A program made the translations under genes and the position numbers. A model generated the notes under the pieces. The model did not search any database, was not told the origin of the DNA, and was given only the letters and a program-made list of their open reading frames with translations. From positions 124,001 through 188,000 of the forward strand of contig NZ_JH725066.1 of assembly GCF_000278215.1 (NCBI RefSeq): DNA of 64,000 bases. Direction: 5' to 3'. Positions within the stretch are counted from its first letter, which is position 1. Each line of letters starts with the position of its first letter. This document shows positions 34,439-45,664 of this stretch, piece after piece. The stretch comes from Bartonella rattimassiliensis 15908 (GTDB lineage Bacteria; Pseudomonadota; Alphaproteobacteria; Rhizobiales; Rhizobiaceae).

Positions 34439-34840
34439 TTATTTTACAGCGCCTTCAAAAGCATTAGGTGTTGTATCTTTCAAATATTCCAAAGCCTTTT
34501 TTGCTGCAGCTACTAAAGTAGAAAATACTTCCGTTTCGTGGATTGCTATATCTGAAAGAATTTTACGATCAACTTCAATACCCGCTTTCGATAAACCATC
34601 AATAAAGCGTCCATAAGTTAAACCCTCTGCACGGACAGCAGCATTAATTCTCTGAATCCATAAAGCACGGAAAGTACGTTTCCTATTTTTACGGTCACGA
34701 TAAGCATATTGCTTTGAACGATCAACTGCTGCCTTAGCGGCACGAATGGTATTTTTACGTCGACCGTAAAAACCTTCAGCCTGTTTAAGAACTTTTTTGT
34801 GTTTAGCGTGTGCTGTCACACCTCTTTTCACACGTGCCAT
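34439..34840 (-). CDS. rplT: 50S ribosomal protein L20
   Basis: L20 binds 23S rRNA early in 50S assembly and in many bacteria represses its own operon. The 133-residue protein has the family sequence [20 protein letters not shown], the long basic helix [24 protein letters not shown] (seen at about 27-50) and [18 protein letters not shown]. It follows rpmI by 34 bp. The C-terminal tail (about 15 residues longer than in E. coli) is common in rhizobia. Confidence 0.97.
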   Translation of the reverse strand: MARVKRGVTAHAKHKKVLKQAEGFYGRRKNTIRAAKAAVDRSKQYAYRDRKNRKRTFRALWIQRINAAVRAEGLTYGRFIDGLSKAGIEVDRKILSDIAIHETEVFSTLVAAAKKALEYLKDTTPNAFEGAVK

Positions 34841-34874
34841 GTTATAATCTCCTCAAAAATCAAAAGCGTAAGGT

Positions 34875-35078
34875 TTAAATACCATTCGGCAAGTAATGCT
34901 GAACGACTTTTTTAGCATCTTGCTCACATAGAACCATTGTTCCACGGGCATCACGAATAAACTTATTCGAACGCTTAATCATGCCGTGGCGCTTACCTGC
35001 AGCTGTTACTTTAACTTTTCCTGACGCAGTGATTTTAAACCGCTTTTTAGCGGATGATTTGGTCTTCATCTTGGGCAT
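34875..35078 (-). CDS. rpmI: 50S ribosomal protein L35
   Basis: A 67-residue basic protein with the L35 signature [15 protein letters not shown] and [13 protein letters not shown]. It is first gene of the rpmI-rplT-pheS-pheT run; infC, its usual upstream partner in many bacteria, is not next to it here. The start has a GGAGTAG ribosome-binding site. Confidence 0.96.
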   Translation of the reverse strand: MPKMKTKSSAKKRFKITASGKVKVTAAGKRHGMIKRSNKFIRDARGTMVLCEQDAKKVVQHYLPNGI

Positions 35079-35163
35079 TTTGCTACTCCATACATTAATT
35101 TATTCAATCAAAAACTTCATTGAATCAAGCGGACCAACACTTGAACAAGCATTTAAACAGCCA

Positions 35164-35178
35164 CGGCATGCCCTGCCG
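35164..35178 (-). promoter_or_regulatory. GC-rich hairpin in the rpmI leader
   Basis: CGGCA (35178-35174 on the minus strand) and TGCCG (35168-35164) form a 5-bp stem with loop GGGCA, within a locally GC-rich patch about 85-115 bp upstream of rpmI. It is in the place where L20 leader control acts in other bacteria, but function is inference. Confidence 0.35.
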
Positions 35179-35235
35179 GGCGGTTTCATTTAAAATGCTC
35201 TCATAAGCCAGTATACACAAAATAGCAAGACCGTA

Positions 35236-35976
35236 TTACAAAAAAGTTGGAGCTCCATTTCCTTGAATCTCGACCAAAGGTGCTGGAATAGAATTTGTTT
35301 TGCTTGCGGCTTTACATAAATCAGCAATAATGCATTGTGTACATTGTGCTTTACGTGCCTGACAAATATAGCGTCCATGTAAAATCAGCCAATGATGCGC
35401 ATGCCGAAGATAATGGATTGGTATAATTTTTAATAATTTTTTTTCTACAATCTCTGGTGTTTTTCCGGGCGCTAAGCCAAGACGATTGCTTAAGCGGAAA
35501 ATATGTGTATCTACTGCCAAGGTAGGTTGAGCAAAAGCAACATTCAAGACAACATTGGCTGTTTTTCGTCCTACGCCAGGAAGAGCCATAAGTGCTTCAC
35601 GCGTATCAGGGACTTGACCGCCATATTGATCAATTAAGCAGTTGCAAAGTGCATAAACATTGCGTGCTTTTGCACGCCAAAGACCAATTGAACGAATATG
35701 ATGCGCTATTTCTTCTTCCCCTAATGCAACCATTTTTTCCGGTTGATCAGCAAGGCGAAATAATTCTTTTGTCGCTTTATTAACGCTTACATCTGTTGCT
35801 TGAGCCGAAAGTACAACGGCAATCAAAAGCGTAAAAGTGTTTGTATAGATAAGATCACTTTTAGGCGTCGGACGCTGCACAGAAAAACGGCGAAATATTT
35901 CTGTAATTTCATCTTCATTATATAACGTACCAGATAAATTTCGCGTTTTTGACAATTTTATGGTACTTTGAGACAT
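35236..35976 (-). CDS. nth: Endonuclease III
   Basis: Nth is a DNA glycosylase/AP lyase for oxidised pyrimidines. The 246-residue protein has the helix-hairpin-helix LPGVGRKTANVVL containing the catalytic Lys, the catalytic Asp in AVDTHIFRLSNRLGL, and the [4Fe-4S] ligands C205, C212, C215 and C221 (C-X6-C-X2-C-X5-C). An N-terminal extension of about 25 residues and a 25-residue tail after the cluster are longer than in E. coli. Confidence 0.96.
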   Translation of the reverse strand: MSQSTIKLSKTRNLSGTLYNEDEITEIFRRFSVQRPTPKSDLIYTNTFTLLIAVVLSAQATDVSVNKATKELFRLADQPEKMVALGEEEIAHHIRSIGLWRAKARNVYALCNCLIDQYGGQVPDTREALMALPGVGRKTANVVLNVAFAQPTLAVDTHIFRLSNRLGLAPGKTPEIVEKKLLKIIPIHYLRHAHHWLILHGRYICQARKAQCTQCIIADLCKAASKTNSIPAPLVEIQGNGAPTFL

Positions 35977-36098
35977 TGAACTCTCTTAATTTTCTCTCTT
36001 GAAGTTATCATTCACGCTTGCCATATGAGAGGAATGCAGTGAATATTTTTTATAGAATTTGGTCAAGTAAAGCCGCTTTTTAAAGAGGATACTCATGA

Positions 36099-36530
36099 AT
36101 GACACATGTGACACCTTTCTCCAATCCTTTTCTTTTAGGATTTGAAACCGTAGAAAAAACATTGCAACGTATCGGTAAAGCTGATGAAGCTTATCCAGCC
36201 TATAACATTGAACGTTTGCATAAAAATGATGATGCAAATCATATCCGGATAACTTTGGCTGTTGCTGGATTTAAAGTTAATCATCTCAATATTTTGCTCG
36301 ATGATAATCAATTGGTTATTCATGGTAAACAAAAAGACAGCCAAAATCATCAATATTTATATCGCGGTATAGCAGCGCGACAATTCCAGCGAACGTTTGT
36401 GCTTGCGGAAGGGATGCACGTTACAAATGCCGAGTTGAAAAATGGCCTTTTATCCATTAACCTGTACCAACCAAAATTAAAAAGAGAAATAAAACAGATT
36501 CCAATTAAAGTGAGTAGCAGTGAGTCATAA
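36099..36530 (+). CDS. Small heat shock protein (Hsp20 family)
   Basis: A 143-residue alpha-crystallin-type chaperone of the IbpA class common in rhizobia. It opens with PFSNPFLLGFETVEKTLQRI, has the crystallin domain with NHIRITLAVAGFK, the conserved LVIHGKQKD and RGIAARQFQRTFVLAEGM, and ends with the NGLLSINLYQP strand. It should hold unfolded proteins in the cytoplasm. The DUF1150 gene follows after 26 bp, a pairing conserved in this group. No heat-shock promoter could be assigned with confidence. Confidence 0.92.
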   Translation: MTHVTPFSNPFLLGFETVEKTLQRIGKADEAYPAYNIERLHKNDDANHIRITLAVAGFKVNHLNILLDDNQLVIHGKQKDSQNHQYLYRGIAARQFQRTFVLAEGMHVTNAELKNGLLSINLYQPKLKREIKQIPIKVSSSES

Positions 36531-36556
36531 AAGTTAAAGCATAAAGGAATAGCGAA

Positions 36557-36808
36557 ATGGGAGAGTATAAACAAAACTTGTCGTTTCAGAATACATCTTA
36601 CTCTGATGCGGGACAGATTGCCTATTTAAAGAAAGTTTGTACAGATGATCTGGCTAGAAACTTCCCAGATCTTCCGCCCATGACTCCAGGCATTACCATA
36701 TGGGCTCTTTTTGGTGAAACAGGTTATCCTATCATTTTATCCGATGAGCGCTCTATTGCTCTTGCTGGAGCCAATGAGCATGAACTACAAATTGTAACTC
36801 TGCACTAG
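36557..36808 (+). CDS. DUF1150 family protein
   Basis: An 83-residue protein of the DUF1150 family, function unknown. The conserved part is TPGITIWALFGETGYPI followed by LSDERSIALAGANEHEL. It is downstream of the Hsp20 gene and probably co-transcribed. Confidence 0.85.
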   Translation: MGEYKQNLSFQNTSYSDAGQIAYLKKVCTDDLARNFPDLPPMTPGITIWALFGETGYPIILSDERSIALAGANEHELQIVTLH

Positions 36809-37204
36809 ATTACCTTATGAGAAAAAACTCTGTTTTTTTTATAAAGGTGAAGAGGCTGCCTATAAATTTATATGATTCACGGGGCCGTTATATTATTCAC
36901 GGGCACTGTTGTGAAATGGGTCCGAGCGCATTGAGAGCATTAAAAGATATTTCTTTAAAAAGAGTGCATGAATTGGCAATAAAGATTAGGTGTATTTTCT
37001 TTGGGATGTTTTGTTCTTTCTGAGGAGCGTGGCCTCATTAAAGAGTATGAAAAACAAAAGCACGAGATATGCCTCATCATTTAATTTTGTGCTTCAACTG
37101 CTTCAATACAAGATATTTTTCTCTTTTGAAGATTAAAGTTCTTGTTTTTATAATAAAGTTAAAGCACAACAAGAATAATGAAGTTATTTGAGGGGAGAAA
37201 AATA
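36809..37204. other. Intergenic region upstream of ilvD
   Basis: It contains a 68-codon plus-strand frame (36817-37023) with ATG but no ribosome-binding site and no family I recognise; its middle part, EMGPSALRALKDISLKRVHE, has plausible helix composition, so a small or decayed gene is possible. The ilvD promoter should lie in 37024-37190. A GAGG/CCTC hairpin at about 37021-37037 has no T tract. Confidence 0.35.
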
Positions 37205-39043
37205 ATGCCTTCTTATCGTTCAAGAATATCGACACACGGGCGTAATATGGCAGGAGCCCGCGGTCTTTGGCGTGCAACAGGGATGCAAGATGCGGATTTT
37301 GGTAAACCCATTATTGCGATTGCAAATTCTTTTACACAATTTGTACCAGGTCATGTCCATTTAAAAGATCTTGGACAATTGGTTGCACAACAGATAGAAG
37401 TTGCCGGTGGCGTTGCGAAAGAGTTTAACACTATTGCTGTAGATGATGGAATTGCGATGGGGCACGATGGAATGCTCTATTCTTTACCTTCACGTGAAAT
37501 TATTGCTGATTCCGTAGAATATATGGTCAATGCCCATTGTGCGGATGCGCTTGTCTGTATTTCTAATTGTGACAAAATTACACCTGGAATGTTAATGGCT
37601 GCTTTACGGTTGAATATTCCGACAATCTTTGTTTCAGGTGGTCCTATGGAAGCCGGTAAGATTAAATGGAAAGATCAAAATCTAATGGTTGATTTGGTTG
37701 ATGCCATGGTTGCAGCTGCTTCAGAACAGAATTCAGAAGAAGAAGTTGCTAAAATGGAGCGTGCTGCTTGTCCTACATGTGGTTCTTGTTCAGGAATGTT
37801 TACGGCCAATTCCATGAATTGCTTAACGGAAGCCTTGGGGCTTTCGCTTCCCGGAAATGGATCAATGCTAGCGACTCATGCAGATCGACGGATGCTTTTC
37901 GAAGAAGCTGGAAGACGGATTGTTGAATTGGTCAAGCGTTATTATGAAAAAGATGATGCAACAGTTTTGCCACGCTCTATTGCTTCACGTAAGGCTTTTG
38001 AAAATGCAATGACCGTCGATATTGCCATGGGAGGATCAACCAATACAGTACTGCATCTGTTAGCAGCAGCGCAAGAAGGTGGGATAGATTTTACCATGGC
38101 GGATATTGATCATCTTTCACGTCGTGTTCCTGTTTTATGCCAGGTTGCTCCTGCTGTTGCAAATATACATATGGAAGATGTTCATCGTGCTGGTGGTATT
38201 ATGGGGCTTTTAGGCGAATTAGATGCGGCAGGACTCATTGATACGTCAACTTATACGGTTCACGCAAAAACGATGAAAGAAGCTCTTTACTATTGGGATG
38301 TAAAACAAACCAATGAACCAACAGTTTGTGCATTTTATCGTGCCGCTCCAGGTGGTATTCTAACACAGACAGCTTTTAGCCAGTCTTCTCGCTATGAGAC
38401 TCTTGATCTTGACCGTGAAAAAGGTGTGATTCGCAATAGGGAACATGCCTATTCACAAGACGGAGGATTAGCAGTTCTTTATGGAAATCTTGCAAAAGAT
38501 GGCTGTATTGTAAAAACAGCAGGTGTTGATCAATCGATTTTAACCTTTAAAGGTCCGGCAAGAATTTTTGAAAGCCAAAATTCAGCTGTCTCAGCTATAT
38601 TAACGGACAAAATTAAAACAGGTGAAATTGTTTTAATCCGTTATGAAGGTCCACGTGGTGGACCTGGAATGCAAGAAATGCTTTATCCCACGAGTTATCT
38701 CAAATCTAAAGGATTGGGCAAGGTTTGTGCACTTGTTACGGATGGACGTTTTTCAGGGGGAAGCTCAGGGCTTTCGATAGGGCATATTTCTCCAGAAGCT
38801 GCTGAAGGAGGAGAAATTGCGTTGGTGGAAGAGGGAGATATCATAGAAATTGATATTCCAAACCGTAGTATTCATATGTTGGTTGATGATATTCAGATAA
38901 AGCAACGTCGTATGAAGATGGAAGCAAAGGGAAAATCTGCTTGGAAACCAGTTGAGAAGCGTCAGCGTAAAGTTTCAAAAGCCCTCAAAGCCTATGCAGC
39001 GATGACTACATCTGCTGCAAAGGGTGCAGTTCGTAATATTTGA
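37205..39043 (+). CDS. ilvD: Dihydroxy-acid dehydratase
   Basis: IlvD dehydrates 2,3-dihydroxy acids to the 2-keto acids of valine, leucine and isoleucine. The 612-residue protein has the iron-sulfur ligands C122 ([10 protein letters not shown]) and C195 ([19 protein letters not shown], seen at 189-207). [12 protein letters not shown] and the C-terminal [19 protein letters not shown] are also present. I chose the ATG of [15 protein letters not shown], preceded by AGGGGAG; nine further codons upstream are in frame but lack conservation. Confidence 0.97.
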   Translation: MPSYRSRISTHGRNMAGARGLWRATGMQDADFGKPIIAIANSFTQFVPGHVHLKDLGQLVAQQIEVAGGVAKEFNTIAVDDGIAMGHDGMLYSLPSREIIADSVEYMVNAHCADALVCISNCDKITPGMLMAALRLNIPTIFVSGGPMEAGKIKWKDQNLMVDLVDAMVAAASEQNSEEEVAKMERAACPTCGSCSGMFTANSMNCLTEALGLSLPGNGSMLATHADRRMLFEEAGRRIVELVKRYYEKDDATVLPRSIASRKAFENAMTVDIAMGGSTNTVLHLLAAAQEGGIDFTMADIDHLSRRVPVLCQVAPAVANIHMEDVHRAGGIMGLLGELDAAGLIDTSTYTVHAKTMKEALYYWDVKQTNEPTVCAFYRAAPGGILTQTAFSQSSRYETLDLDREKGVIRNREHAYSQDGGLAVLYGNLAKDGCIVKTAGVDQSILTFKGPARIFESQNSAVSAILTDKIKTGEIVLIRYEGPRGGPGMQEMLYPTSYLKSKGLGKVCALVTDGRFSGGSSGLSIGHISPEAAEGGEIALVEEGDIIEIDIPNRSIHMLVDDIQIKQRRMKMEAKGKSAWKPVEKRQRKVSKALKAYAAMTTSAAKGAVRNI

Positions 39044-39111
39044 TGAGATGAAGGACGCTTCTATTGAGTACCACCAGTTCTTTACGTTTGTGAAGTAACA
39101 AGTTGGTACCA

Positions 39112-39352
39112 TCATTATATTTACTAGCTCTTGAGTATTGCGACAGCCTTTGCATTTGAGAGCATTCATAAGAGGTGTTTTTACTCCTTTCTTCTAGTGC
39201 TTTTATCCCAACACCAGCTCCGCTTGTGATATGAAAGTAAGTAATTTAAAATGATTCAACATGAATTAACTTTAAGATGAAAGAACTTTAGGATATTTGT
39301 GGCTCTCATTCAATATGCAAAACAGTAAATTATCATTATAAATCAATTTGTT
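39112..39352 (+). repeat. Interspersed degenerate element, copy R6 (best preserved)
   Basis: This copy has TTATATTTACTAGCTCTTGA, GACAGCCTTTGCATTTGAGA, GCATTCATAAGAGGTGTTTT, TACTCCTTTC, CTCCGCTTGTGATATG, ATGATTCAACATGAAT, CTCATTCAATATGCAAAACA and the terminus AAATTATCATTATAAATCAA. The reverse complement of the 53685 copy matches it along its whole length. Confidence 0.8.
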
Positions 39353-39679
39353 GCTTATAGAAAGAGAGATGGTACTCTGAGAAGTTTTTTGCATATTTTT
39401 CCCAATATTCTCAGCAAATTATTTTATGAATTTATGAGCTAATCAGAATATTTTGAGTCATTATGAGTACGATCAAAAATCTATGAACAGGCTTTAAAAA
39501 CAGCTTCGGATCTTTTTAGCAACTCTATAAGATAGAAAAAGATATATCGCATTTATTATTTTTCGCATTATATTCTAGGTTTATACGATATTACAACTTC
39601 CTGATTTGTATAATGAAAGATATTTATTATACTGGTGATATTATCTCGTTGCACCATAAATACCTTCATTGAGATGCGG

Positions 39680-39790
39680 TAATATAAGACAGCCTTTAAC
39701 ATTTAAGTGTTTTTAATGTGTGTGGTGAATATTTTTAGATCTGCTTTTCAGGTTTTGTGTAATTTAATCTCATGATTGGTAGGTCTAGGG
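39680..39790 (+). repeat. Probable fragment of the interspersed element, copy R7
   Basis: AAGACAGCCTTTAACATTTA and the following TGTTTTTAATG resemble the central block of copy R6, but the rest is too diverged to align by eye. Confidence 0.3.
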
Positions 39791-39995
39791 AAGCCGCTAG
39801 AAGTTGGATTATTTGCAACGGGATTCGAGTAAAAATTTCAGTCTTTTGAGGAGTGAGAAGGAATTTAAAGGCTTTTTAGGAAAATAAAATGCAGCTCTTG
39901 CTATATTTGATTATATATTTCATGGAAAATGGCAAAAGAATCCTTTATCATTTAAAATGTAAAGAAAACGTGTGCCGCCATTATTTATGAATTTA

Positions 39996-40144
39996 TCATG
40001 CAAAGTTTTGTGGCATTCCAATATAGACAGCTTTAAATCCAAAGTCATTGCGATGATAACAGTACCATTGGTCGTGAAAAACATAATTCATTAAATATGG
40101 GTATTTGTAAAATATGCCTATTTGTAAAATAGAGGAAATTTCAT
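39996..40144 (-). pseudogene. Small protein-like relic with a 17-bp tandem duplication
   Basis: The minus-strand frame ending at TGA (39998-39996) reads YPYLMNYVFHDQWYCYHRND then FGFKAVYIGMPQNFA, a composition unlike random AT-rich sequence. An ATG at 40144 is out of frame because a 17-bp unit is duplicated (40096-40112 and 40113-40129, 15 of 17 identical). With one unit removed, a 43-codon frame starting MKFPLFYKYPYLMN is restored. The family is not recognised. It may be the tail of a larger lost gene. Confidence 0.35.
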
Positions 40145-40403
40145 GACAAGCTTTGCAAAGAATGATTATTTTGTAAAAATAGTCAATGTTAATTAATTTT
40201 TTGTATAAGAGCCAATATTAATCTAAGGAAATATGAAATATAATGCATAGAAACTTTATTTCTCTATACGTTCTACTTATCAAAACATATTATGTAGAAA
40301 AGCGATGTAAATGCAGTAAGCAACTATTTTGCGCTAAAACATATCAAAAAAGGACGCTTTCTTCCCTATTAAGAAAGATTTTTAGTAAAAAAACATCTTT
40401 TTT

Positions 40404-43148
40404 CTATAGGGGGTTACTCTTTTCAAGTTGTTTAAGGTAGTAAATTGTTTCTAAAGCTTGCTTAGGAGAGAGTTCATCGGGCTGAATATTTTTTAAAGTC
40501 TCAAGAAGGATACAATGTCTGTTTGTGTCTTCATTGATAGGAGATGTTGCTTTAAGAGAAAAGAGTGGTAACTCATCAATGAGTTTGGGTCCTTTACCAG
40601 CCATTTCTCCTTGTTCTAATTGATGGAGGACATCTGTTGCTCGTGTAATTACAGCTGGAGGAAGACCAGCAAGCTTTGCAACTTGTACACCATAGGAACG
40701 ATCAGCTGCTCCTGGTGTGACTTCATGAAGAAAAACCACATCACCATCCCAATTTTTGACTTTCATGGTTACATTATGCAGTCTGTCAAGTTTTTCGGTA
40801 AGTGCAGTCATTTCATGAAAGTGGGTAGCGAGAATAGCACGACAATGATTAACTTCATGAAGATATTCAACGGCGGCCCAAGCAATAGAAAGCCCATCAA
40901 AGGTTGATGTACCACGTCCTATTTCATCAAGAATAACAAGGGAATGGTGACTAGCATGATTGAGAATCGTTGCTGTTTCAACCATTTCCATCATAAAGGT
41001 TGAGCGCCCTCGTGCAAGATCATCGGAAGCACCAACACGACTAAAGAGGCGATCAACGATGCCAATATGTGCTGAGGTTGCTGGAACAAATGATCCCATT
41101 TGCGCCATAATAGCAATAAGAGCATTTTGCCGCAAAAAAGTTGATTTTCCTCCCATATTAGGCCCTGTCAAAAGCCAAATTGCTGCATACTGTTGATTTT
41201 CTTGCACAGAAAGATCACAATTATTAGCAACAAAGGGTTCTGCTGCTTGTTTTCGGAGTGCTTGCTCGACGACGGGATGACGTCCTGCCGTGATATGAAA
41301 AGTAAGTGAATGATCAATTTTAGGGCGGCAATATCCTTGTTCTTCAGCAAGGTGTGCTAAAGCGACAGAGACATCTAAAATGGCAAGTGCTTCTGCGGCT
41401 TTACGAATAAAATCAACTTGTTCGGTAATTTCCTGAACAAGAATATCAAAGATTTCTAGTTCAAGCATTAATGTATGATTGGCAGCATGGGCAATACGGC
41501 TTTCAAGATCAGCAAGTTCTGTTGTCGTAAAACGCATAGCGTTTGCCATTGTCTGCCGATGAATAAAACGTGCTTTAGCTTGTGGATTATTTGTGAGGGC
41601 AGATGCTTGCGTACTGGTCACTTCAATGAAATAGCCCAGAATATTATTATGCTTTATTTTAAGTGTCTTAATATCTGTTTCTTGAGCATATTGCGCTTGA
41701 AGTTCAGCAATAACACGGCGAGATTCATCACGTAAAGCACGCATTTCATCGAGCTCTTTATGATAATTGGACCGAATAAAACCACCATCACGTTTAAGCA
41801 GTGGGAGATCATCAGCTAATGCTTTTTCTAAATGAAAGTATAAAGCAGTGGGTAAGTTTGAGAATATCTGTTGTACATCACTTATTTCTTGAGGCAGCAT
41901 TTCATTATTAAGAAGTTGATTCAATTCACGAATGATTTCAAATCCGCGCTGGATTGTCGCCATATCACGAGGACCTCCTCGTCCAAGAGCTAAACGTGAA
42001 ACAGCGCGGGGCATATCTGGTCCCCCCTTTAAAATGAGCTTTATTGCTTCAGCAAGAGAAGACTGACGGAGGAAAAAATCGATAGAATCCAAACGTGTAT
42101 CCACAGCTGAAGGGGTAGTGAGGGGAGAAATAAGGCGATCGATGAGAAGGCGTGATCCTCCTCCTGTTACAGTGCGGTCAATAGCTTTTAATAAGCTTCC
42201 ATCCCGTTGACCTGATGTCGTTCGAATAAGTTCAAGACTGAATCTGGTTGCGGCGTCAATAAAAAGAGTAGCACTTTCATTTTGGCGCTCCGGTTGCATG
42301 AGGGGAGGACGATGCGTGATTTGTGTTTTTTCGATATAACGAATAGCGGCCACAATTGCAGAGAGTTCAGAACGTGAATAATCGGCAACACCTTCAAGAG
42401 TTGAGAGTTTAAAATAATTGCAAATATCGCGTTCAGCGGTGAGTGCATCAAAGAGACAAGCAGGTTGAGGTGAAACGATACGATCAAGAACATTAAAAAG
42501 GGATTTATGAGATTTATCATGAAAAAAGGAATCAGCAACAATGATTTCTTGTGGATCCACACGCATAATATCTGCCAAAAGTTTTTCTTTGTTACTTTCT
42601 GTTACACGAAATATACCTGTTGAGATATCAATCCAAGAAAGAGCAAATTCCTCTCCATCACTGGTTTTTATACGAGAAAGTGTCATCAAATAATTTGCAC
42701 GTGTTGGATCAAGAAGTTTTTCTTCTGTTATCGTTCCTGGTGTTACAAGACGAACAACATCACGCCGAACAACAGATTTTGAGCCACGTTTTTTTGCTTC
42801 AGCAGGATCTTCTATTTGTTCACAAACAGCGACACGATAACCACAAGCAATCAGTTTTTGCAAATAATCGTCTGCAGCATGAACTGGAACACCACACATA
42901 GGAATATCTTGTCCTAAATGTTTTCCACGTGCTGTGAGTGTGATTCCTAAAGCTTGAGCAGCTTCAATTGCATCATTAAAAAATAATTCATAGAAATCAC
43001 CCATTCGGTAAAAGAGAAGGGAATCCTGATTAACAGCTTTGATTTCTATGTACTGCTCCATCATAGGTGTAAGACGTTCTTGAGGAGAAGAAGATGAGGA
43101 GGTAGGCTGTGGAATGAAACTATTTTTATGGTTGTCTTTTTTATCCAT
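40404..43148 (-). CDS. mutS: DNA mismatch repair protein MutS
   Basis: MutS recognises base mismatches and starts methyl-independent or strand-directed repair. The 914-residue protein has the mismatch-binding domain with [13 protein letters not shown] (the Phe-X-Glu wedge), the connector, lever and clamp regions, and the ATPase domain with Walker [11 protein letters not shown] (660-669), Walker [17 protein letters not shown] and HFHEMTAL. The N-terminal 25 residues are Ser/Pro-rich and not conserved. Full length and apparently functional. Confidence 0.97.
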   Translation of the reverse strand: MDKKDNHKNSFIPQPTSSSSSPQERLTPMMEQYIEIKAVNQDSLLFYRMGDFYELFFNDAIEAAQALGITLTARGKHLGQDIPMCGVPVHAADDYLQKLIACGYRVAVCEQIEDPAEAKKRGSKSVVRRDVVRLVTPGTITEEKLLDPTRANYLMTLSRIKTSDGEEFALSWIDISTGIFRVTESNKEKLLADIMRVDPQEIIVADSFFHDKSHKSLFNVLDRIVSPQPACLFDALTAERDICNYFKLSTLEGVADYSRSELSAIVAAIRYIEKTQITHRPPLMQPERQNESATLFIDAATRFSLELIRTTSGQRDGSLLKAIDRTVTGGGSRLLIDRLISPLTTPSAVDTRLDSIDFFLRQSSLAEAIKLILKGGPDMPRAVSRLALGRGGPRDMATIQRGFEIIRELNQLLNNEMLPQEISDVQQIFSNLPTALYFHLEKALADDLPLLKRDGGFIRSNYHKELDEMRALRDESRRVIAELQAQYAQETDIKTLKIKHNNILGYFIEVTSTQASALTNNPQAKARFIHRQTMANAMRFTTTELADLESRIAHAANHTLMLELEIFDILVQEITEQVDFIRKAAEALAILDVSVALAHLAEEQGYCRPKIDHSLTFHITAGRHPVVEQALRKQAAEPFVANNCDLSVQENQQYAAIWLLTGPNMGGKSTFLRQNALIAIMAQMGSFVPATSAHIGIVDRLFSRVGASDDLARGRSTFMMEMVETATILNHASHHSLVILDEIGRGTSTFDGLSIAWAAVEYLHEVNHCRAILATHFHEMTALTEKLDRLHNVTMKVKNWDGDVVFLHEVTPGAADRSYGVQVAKLAGLPPAVITRATDVLHQLEQGEMAGKGPKLIDELPLFSLKATSPINEDTNRHCILLETLKNIQPDELSPKQALETIYYLKQLEKSNPL

Positions 43149-43353
43149 TTGTACGCGGTCTATTCCCTTTAACTAAAGCTTTTACTCTTTTTTTGTTTAC
43201 TTCAATATTGATTTATCTCTAAATTAAAACGTATCATCAGATTTACTAAGGTAAGAATAGCGATTTTTGAAATATGAATCAAATTTTAAACATTGAAAGA
43301 CTATACGCATTATCAAGAAAAATTTACACTGTTTTTGGAGAAAATAAAGTGAG

Positions 43354-45654
43354 ATGAAAAAGAGCGAGAAAGATCAGAAAATGTCTCAGACAGTTTACAA
43401 TTCAAGTGAACGAGAAGCTCTTGATTTTCATAGTCGTGGTCGGCCAGGAAAGCTTGAGATTGTTGCAACAAAGTCTATGGCAACACAGCATGATTTATCC
43501 CTTGCTTATTCACCAGGTGTTGCGGTTCCAGTTAAGGCAATTGCTCAAAATCCAGCCCTAGCTTATGATTATACAGCAAAAGGCAATCTTGTTGCTGTTA
43601 TTTCAAATGGTACAGCGATTTTAGGGTTAGGCAATTTAGGTGCACTTGCCTCTAAGCCGGTCATGGAAGGTAAAGCAGTGCTGTTTAAGCGTTTTGCGGA
43701 CATTGATTCCATTGATTTAGAAATTAACATAAACGATACGGAAAGTTTTATCGATTTGGTTCGTTATTTAGAGCCTTCTTTTGGTGGAATCAATCTTGAA
43801 GATATTAAGGCGCCTGAGTGCTTTATGATTGAAAGCCGTCTACGTGAGGTTATGAATATTCCTGTTTTTCACGACGATCAACACGGTACAGCAATTATTG
43901 TGGCAGCTGGTGTTCTCAATGCTTTGACTTTAACAGGGCGCGATATGCAAAATACGCGGTTAGTCTGTAATGGTGCTGGTTCTGCTGGGATTGCTTGTAT
44001 TGAACTGATTAAAGCAATGGGCTTTCGTTCTGAAAATATCATCTTATGTGATACAAAGGGTGTGGTCTATGAAGGTCGTGAAGAAGGAATGAATCAGTGG
44101 AAATCTGCGCATGCTATTCGAACGGATAAACGGACCCTCGCTGAAGCAATGGAAGATGCAGATATATTTTTCGGTGTTTCTGCTAAAGGTGCTCTTACCC
44201 CTGAAATGGTAAAATCTATGGCGCCACAGCCGATAATTTTTGCTATGGCTAATCCGGATCCAGAAATTACACCGGAAGAAGTTATCCAAGTGCGTCATGA
44301 TGCTATTGTTGCAACAGGGCGTTCCGATTATCCAAATCAGATTAATAATGTTCTCTGTTTTCCTTATATATTTCGTGGTGCGCTTGATGTGCGTGCAACA
44401 GTTATTAATGAAGATATGAAGATTGCTGCGGCAAGGGCTATTGCTGATTTAGCACATGAGGAAGTGCCTGACAGCGTTGCGGAAGCCTATTGTGGAAAGC
44501 GATTAAAGTTTGGTCCTAATTATATCATTCCTGTTCCTTTTGATCCGCGTTTGTTCACGGTTGTTTCAATAGCGGTAGCAAAAGCAGCAATGGAAAGTGG
44601 TGTTGCACAAAAGAATATAGATGATTTAGAGGCCTATGAACGGGATTTGAATGCGAGACGTGATCCTACTTCTTCGGTGATGCGTGGGGTTTGTAACCAT
44701 GTTCGTCAAGCACCAAAGAAGATTGTCTTTGCAGAAGGTGAAGAAGAGCAAGTTATGCGGGCAGCGGTTTCCTATGTTCATCAAAAATTAGGACAAGCAA
44801 TTTTGGTTGGTCGTGAAGAGCAAGTAAGAGAAGCGGCTTTTATCGCTGGAATTGATTTGGAGCGCGAAGGTATTTCACTTATGAATGCCAAACTTTCTTG
44901 CCGTACAGATGCATATGCGAATTATCTTTATAAAAAGATGCAGCGTCAAGGTTGGCTGTTGCGCGATTGTTATCGTCGTATCAATAATGATCGCAATTAT
45001 TTTGCTGCATGTATGGTGGCACTAGGAGATGCTGATGCAATGGTTACAGGGGTGACACGCAATTATGAAACAGCGTTAGTCGATATACGTCGGGCAATTG
45101 ATGAAAAACCAAAAGAACGATTGATTGGTATTTCAATGGCTATTTGCCGTGGACGAACTGTGTTTATTGCGGATACAGCTGTTTATGAGAATCCTAATGC
45201 TGAAGAACTTGCGGATGTAGCAGAGCAAACCGCTTCGTTTGTGCGTGGGTTTGGATATCAGCCACGGGTTGCATTTTTGGCATTTTCTACATTTGGCTAT
45301 ATGAAAGGGCAGACAACACAGCAAATTCAGGATGCCATTAATATTTTGTATGAACGCAAGGTTGATTTTGAATTTGATGGAGAAATGAGTGCAGATGTGG
45401 CACTAAATTCCAAATTGATGCAGCAATATCCATTTATGGGATTAACAGAGACCGCTAACATTTTAGTTATGCCTGGATATCACGCCTCTTCCATTGCAAG
45501 CAAAATGTTACAAGAGCTTGGTGAAGCAACCATCATTGGTCCTATTTTAATTGGATTGAAAAAATCTGTCCAAATTGTACCGTTTAATGGAAACGATACA
45601 GATGTTGTCAATATTGCAATGCTTGCGGCTTATCATGCGGCAAAAGCTGTCTAA
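43354..45654 (+). CDS. maeB: NADP-dependent malic enzyme (MaeB type)
   Basis: Two-domain malic enzyme of 766 residues that decarboxylates malate to pyruvate, supplying pyruvate and reducing power. The N-terminal malic enzyme part (to about residue 430) has SLAYSPGVAVPV, FHDDQHGTAIIVAAG and the Rossmann CNGAGSAGIACIEL. The C-terminal part from about residue 440 is a phosphotransacetylase-like domain (FAEGEEEQVMRAA, GMTETANILVMPG-like), usually regulatory in this class. The ATG at 43354 follows GGAG; an alternative Met at 43381 (MSQTVYNSSER) is possible. A terminator follows. Confidence 0.95.
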   Translation: MKKSEKDQKMSQTVYNSSEREALDFHSRGRPGKLEIVATKSMATQHDLSLAYSPGVAVPVKAIAQNPALAYDYTAKGNLVAVISNGTAILGLGNLGALASKPVMEGKAVLFKRFADIDSIDLEININDTESFIDLVRYLEPSFGGINLEDIKAPECFMIESRLREVMNIPVFHDDQHGTAIIVAAGVLNALTLTGRDMQNTRLVCNGAGSAGIACIELIKAMGFRSENIILCDTKGVVYEGREEGMNQWKSAHAIRTDKRTLAEAMEDADIFFGVSAKGALTPEMVKSMAPQPIIFAMANPDPEITPEEVIQVRHDAIVATGRSDYPNQINNVLCFPYIFRGALDVRATVINEDMKIAAARAIADLAHEEVPDSVAEAYCGKRLKFGPNYIIPVPFDPRLFTVVSIAVAKAAMESGVAQKNIDDLEAYERDLNARRDPTSSVMRGVCNHVRQAPKKIVFAEGEEEQVMRAAVSYVHQKLGQAILVGREEQVREAAFIAGIDLEREGISLMNAKLSCRTDAYANYLYKKMQRQGWLLRDCYRRINNDRNYFAACMVALGDADAMVTGVTRNYETALVDIRRAIDEKPKERLIGISMAICRGRTVFIADTAVYENPNAEELADVAEQTASFVRGFGYQPRVAFLAFSTFGYMKGQTTQQIQDAINILYERKVDFEFDGEMSADVALNSKLMQQYPFMGLTETANILVMPGYHASSIASKMLQELGEATIIGPILIGLKKSVQIVPFNGNDTDVVNIAMLAAYHAAKAV

Positions 45655-45664
45655 AGGAAACAAA

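Larger units (their letters stand above)
39044..40403. other. Gene-poor region between ilvD and mutS
   Basis: About 1.36 kb with one clear forward copy of the interspersed element (39112-39352), a probable fragment of a second (about 39680-39790), and a minus-strand protein-like relic ending at 39996. No intact gene is supported. Confidence 0.6.

Noticed and set aside
40243-40440. 65-codon plus-strand frame overlapping the mutS end
   Set aside because: Antisense overlap with mutS and no protein-like features.
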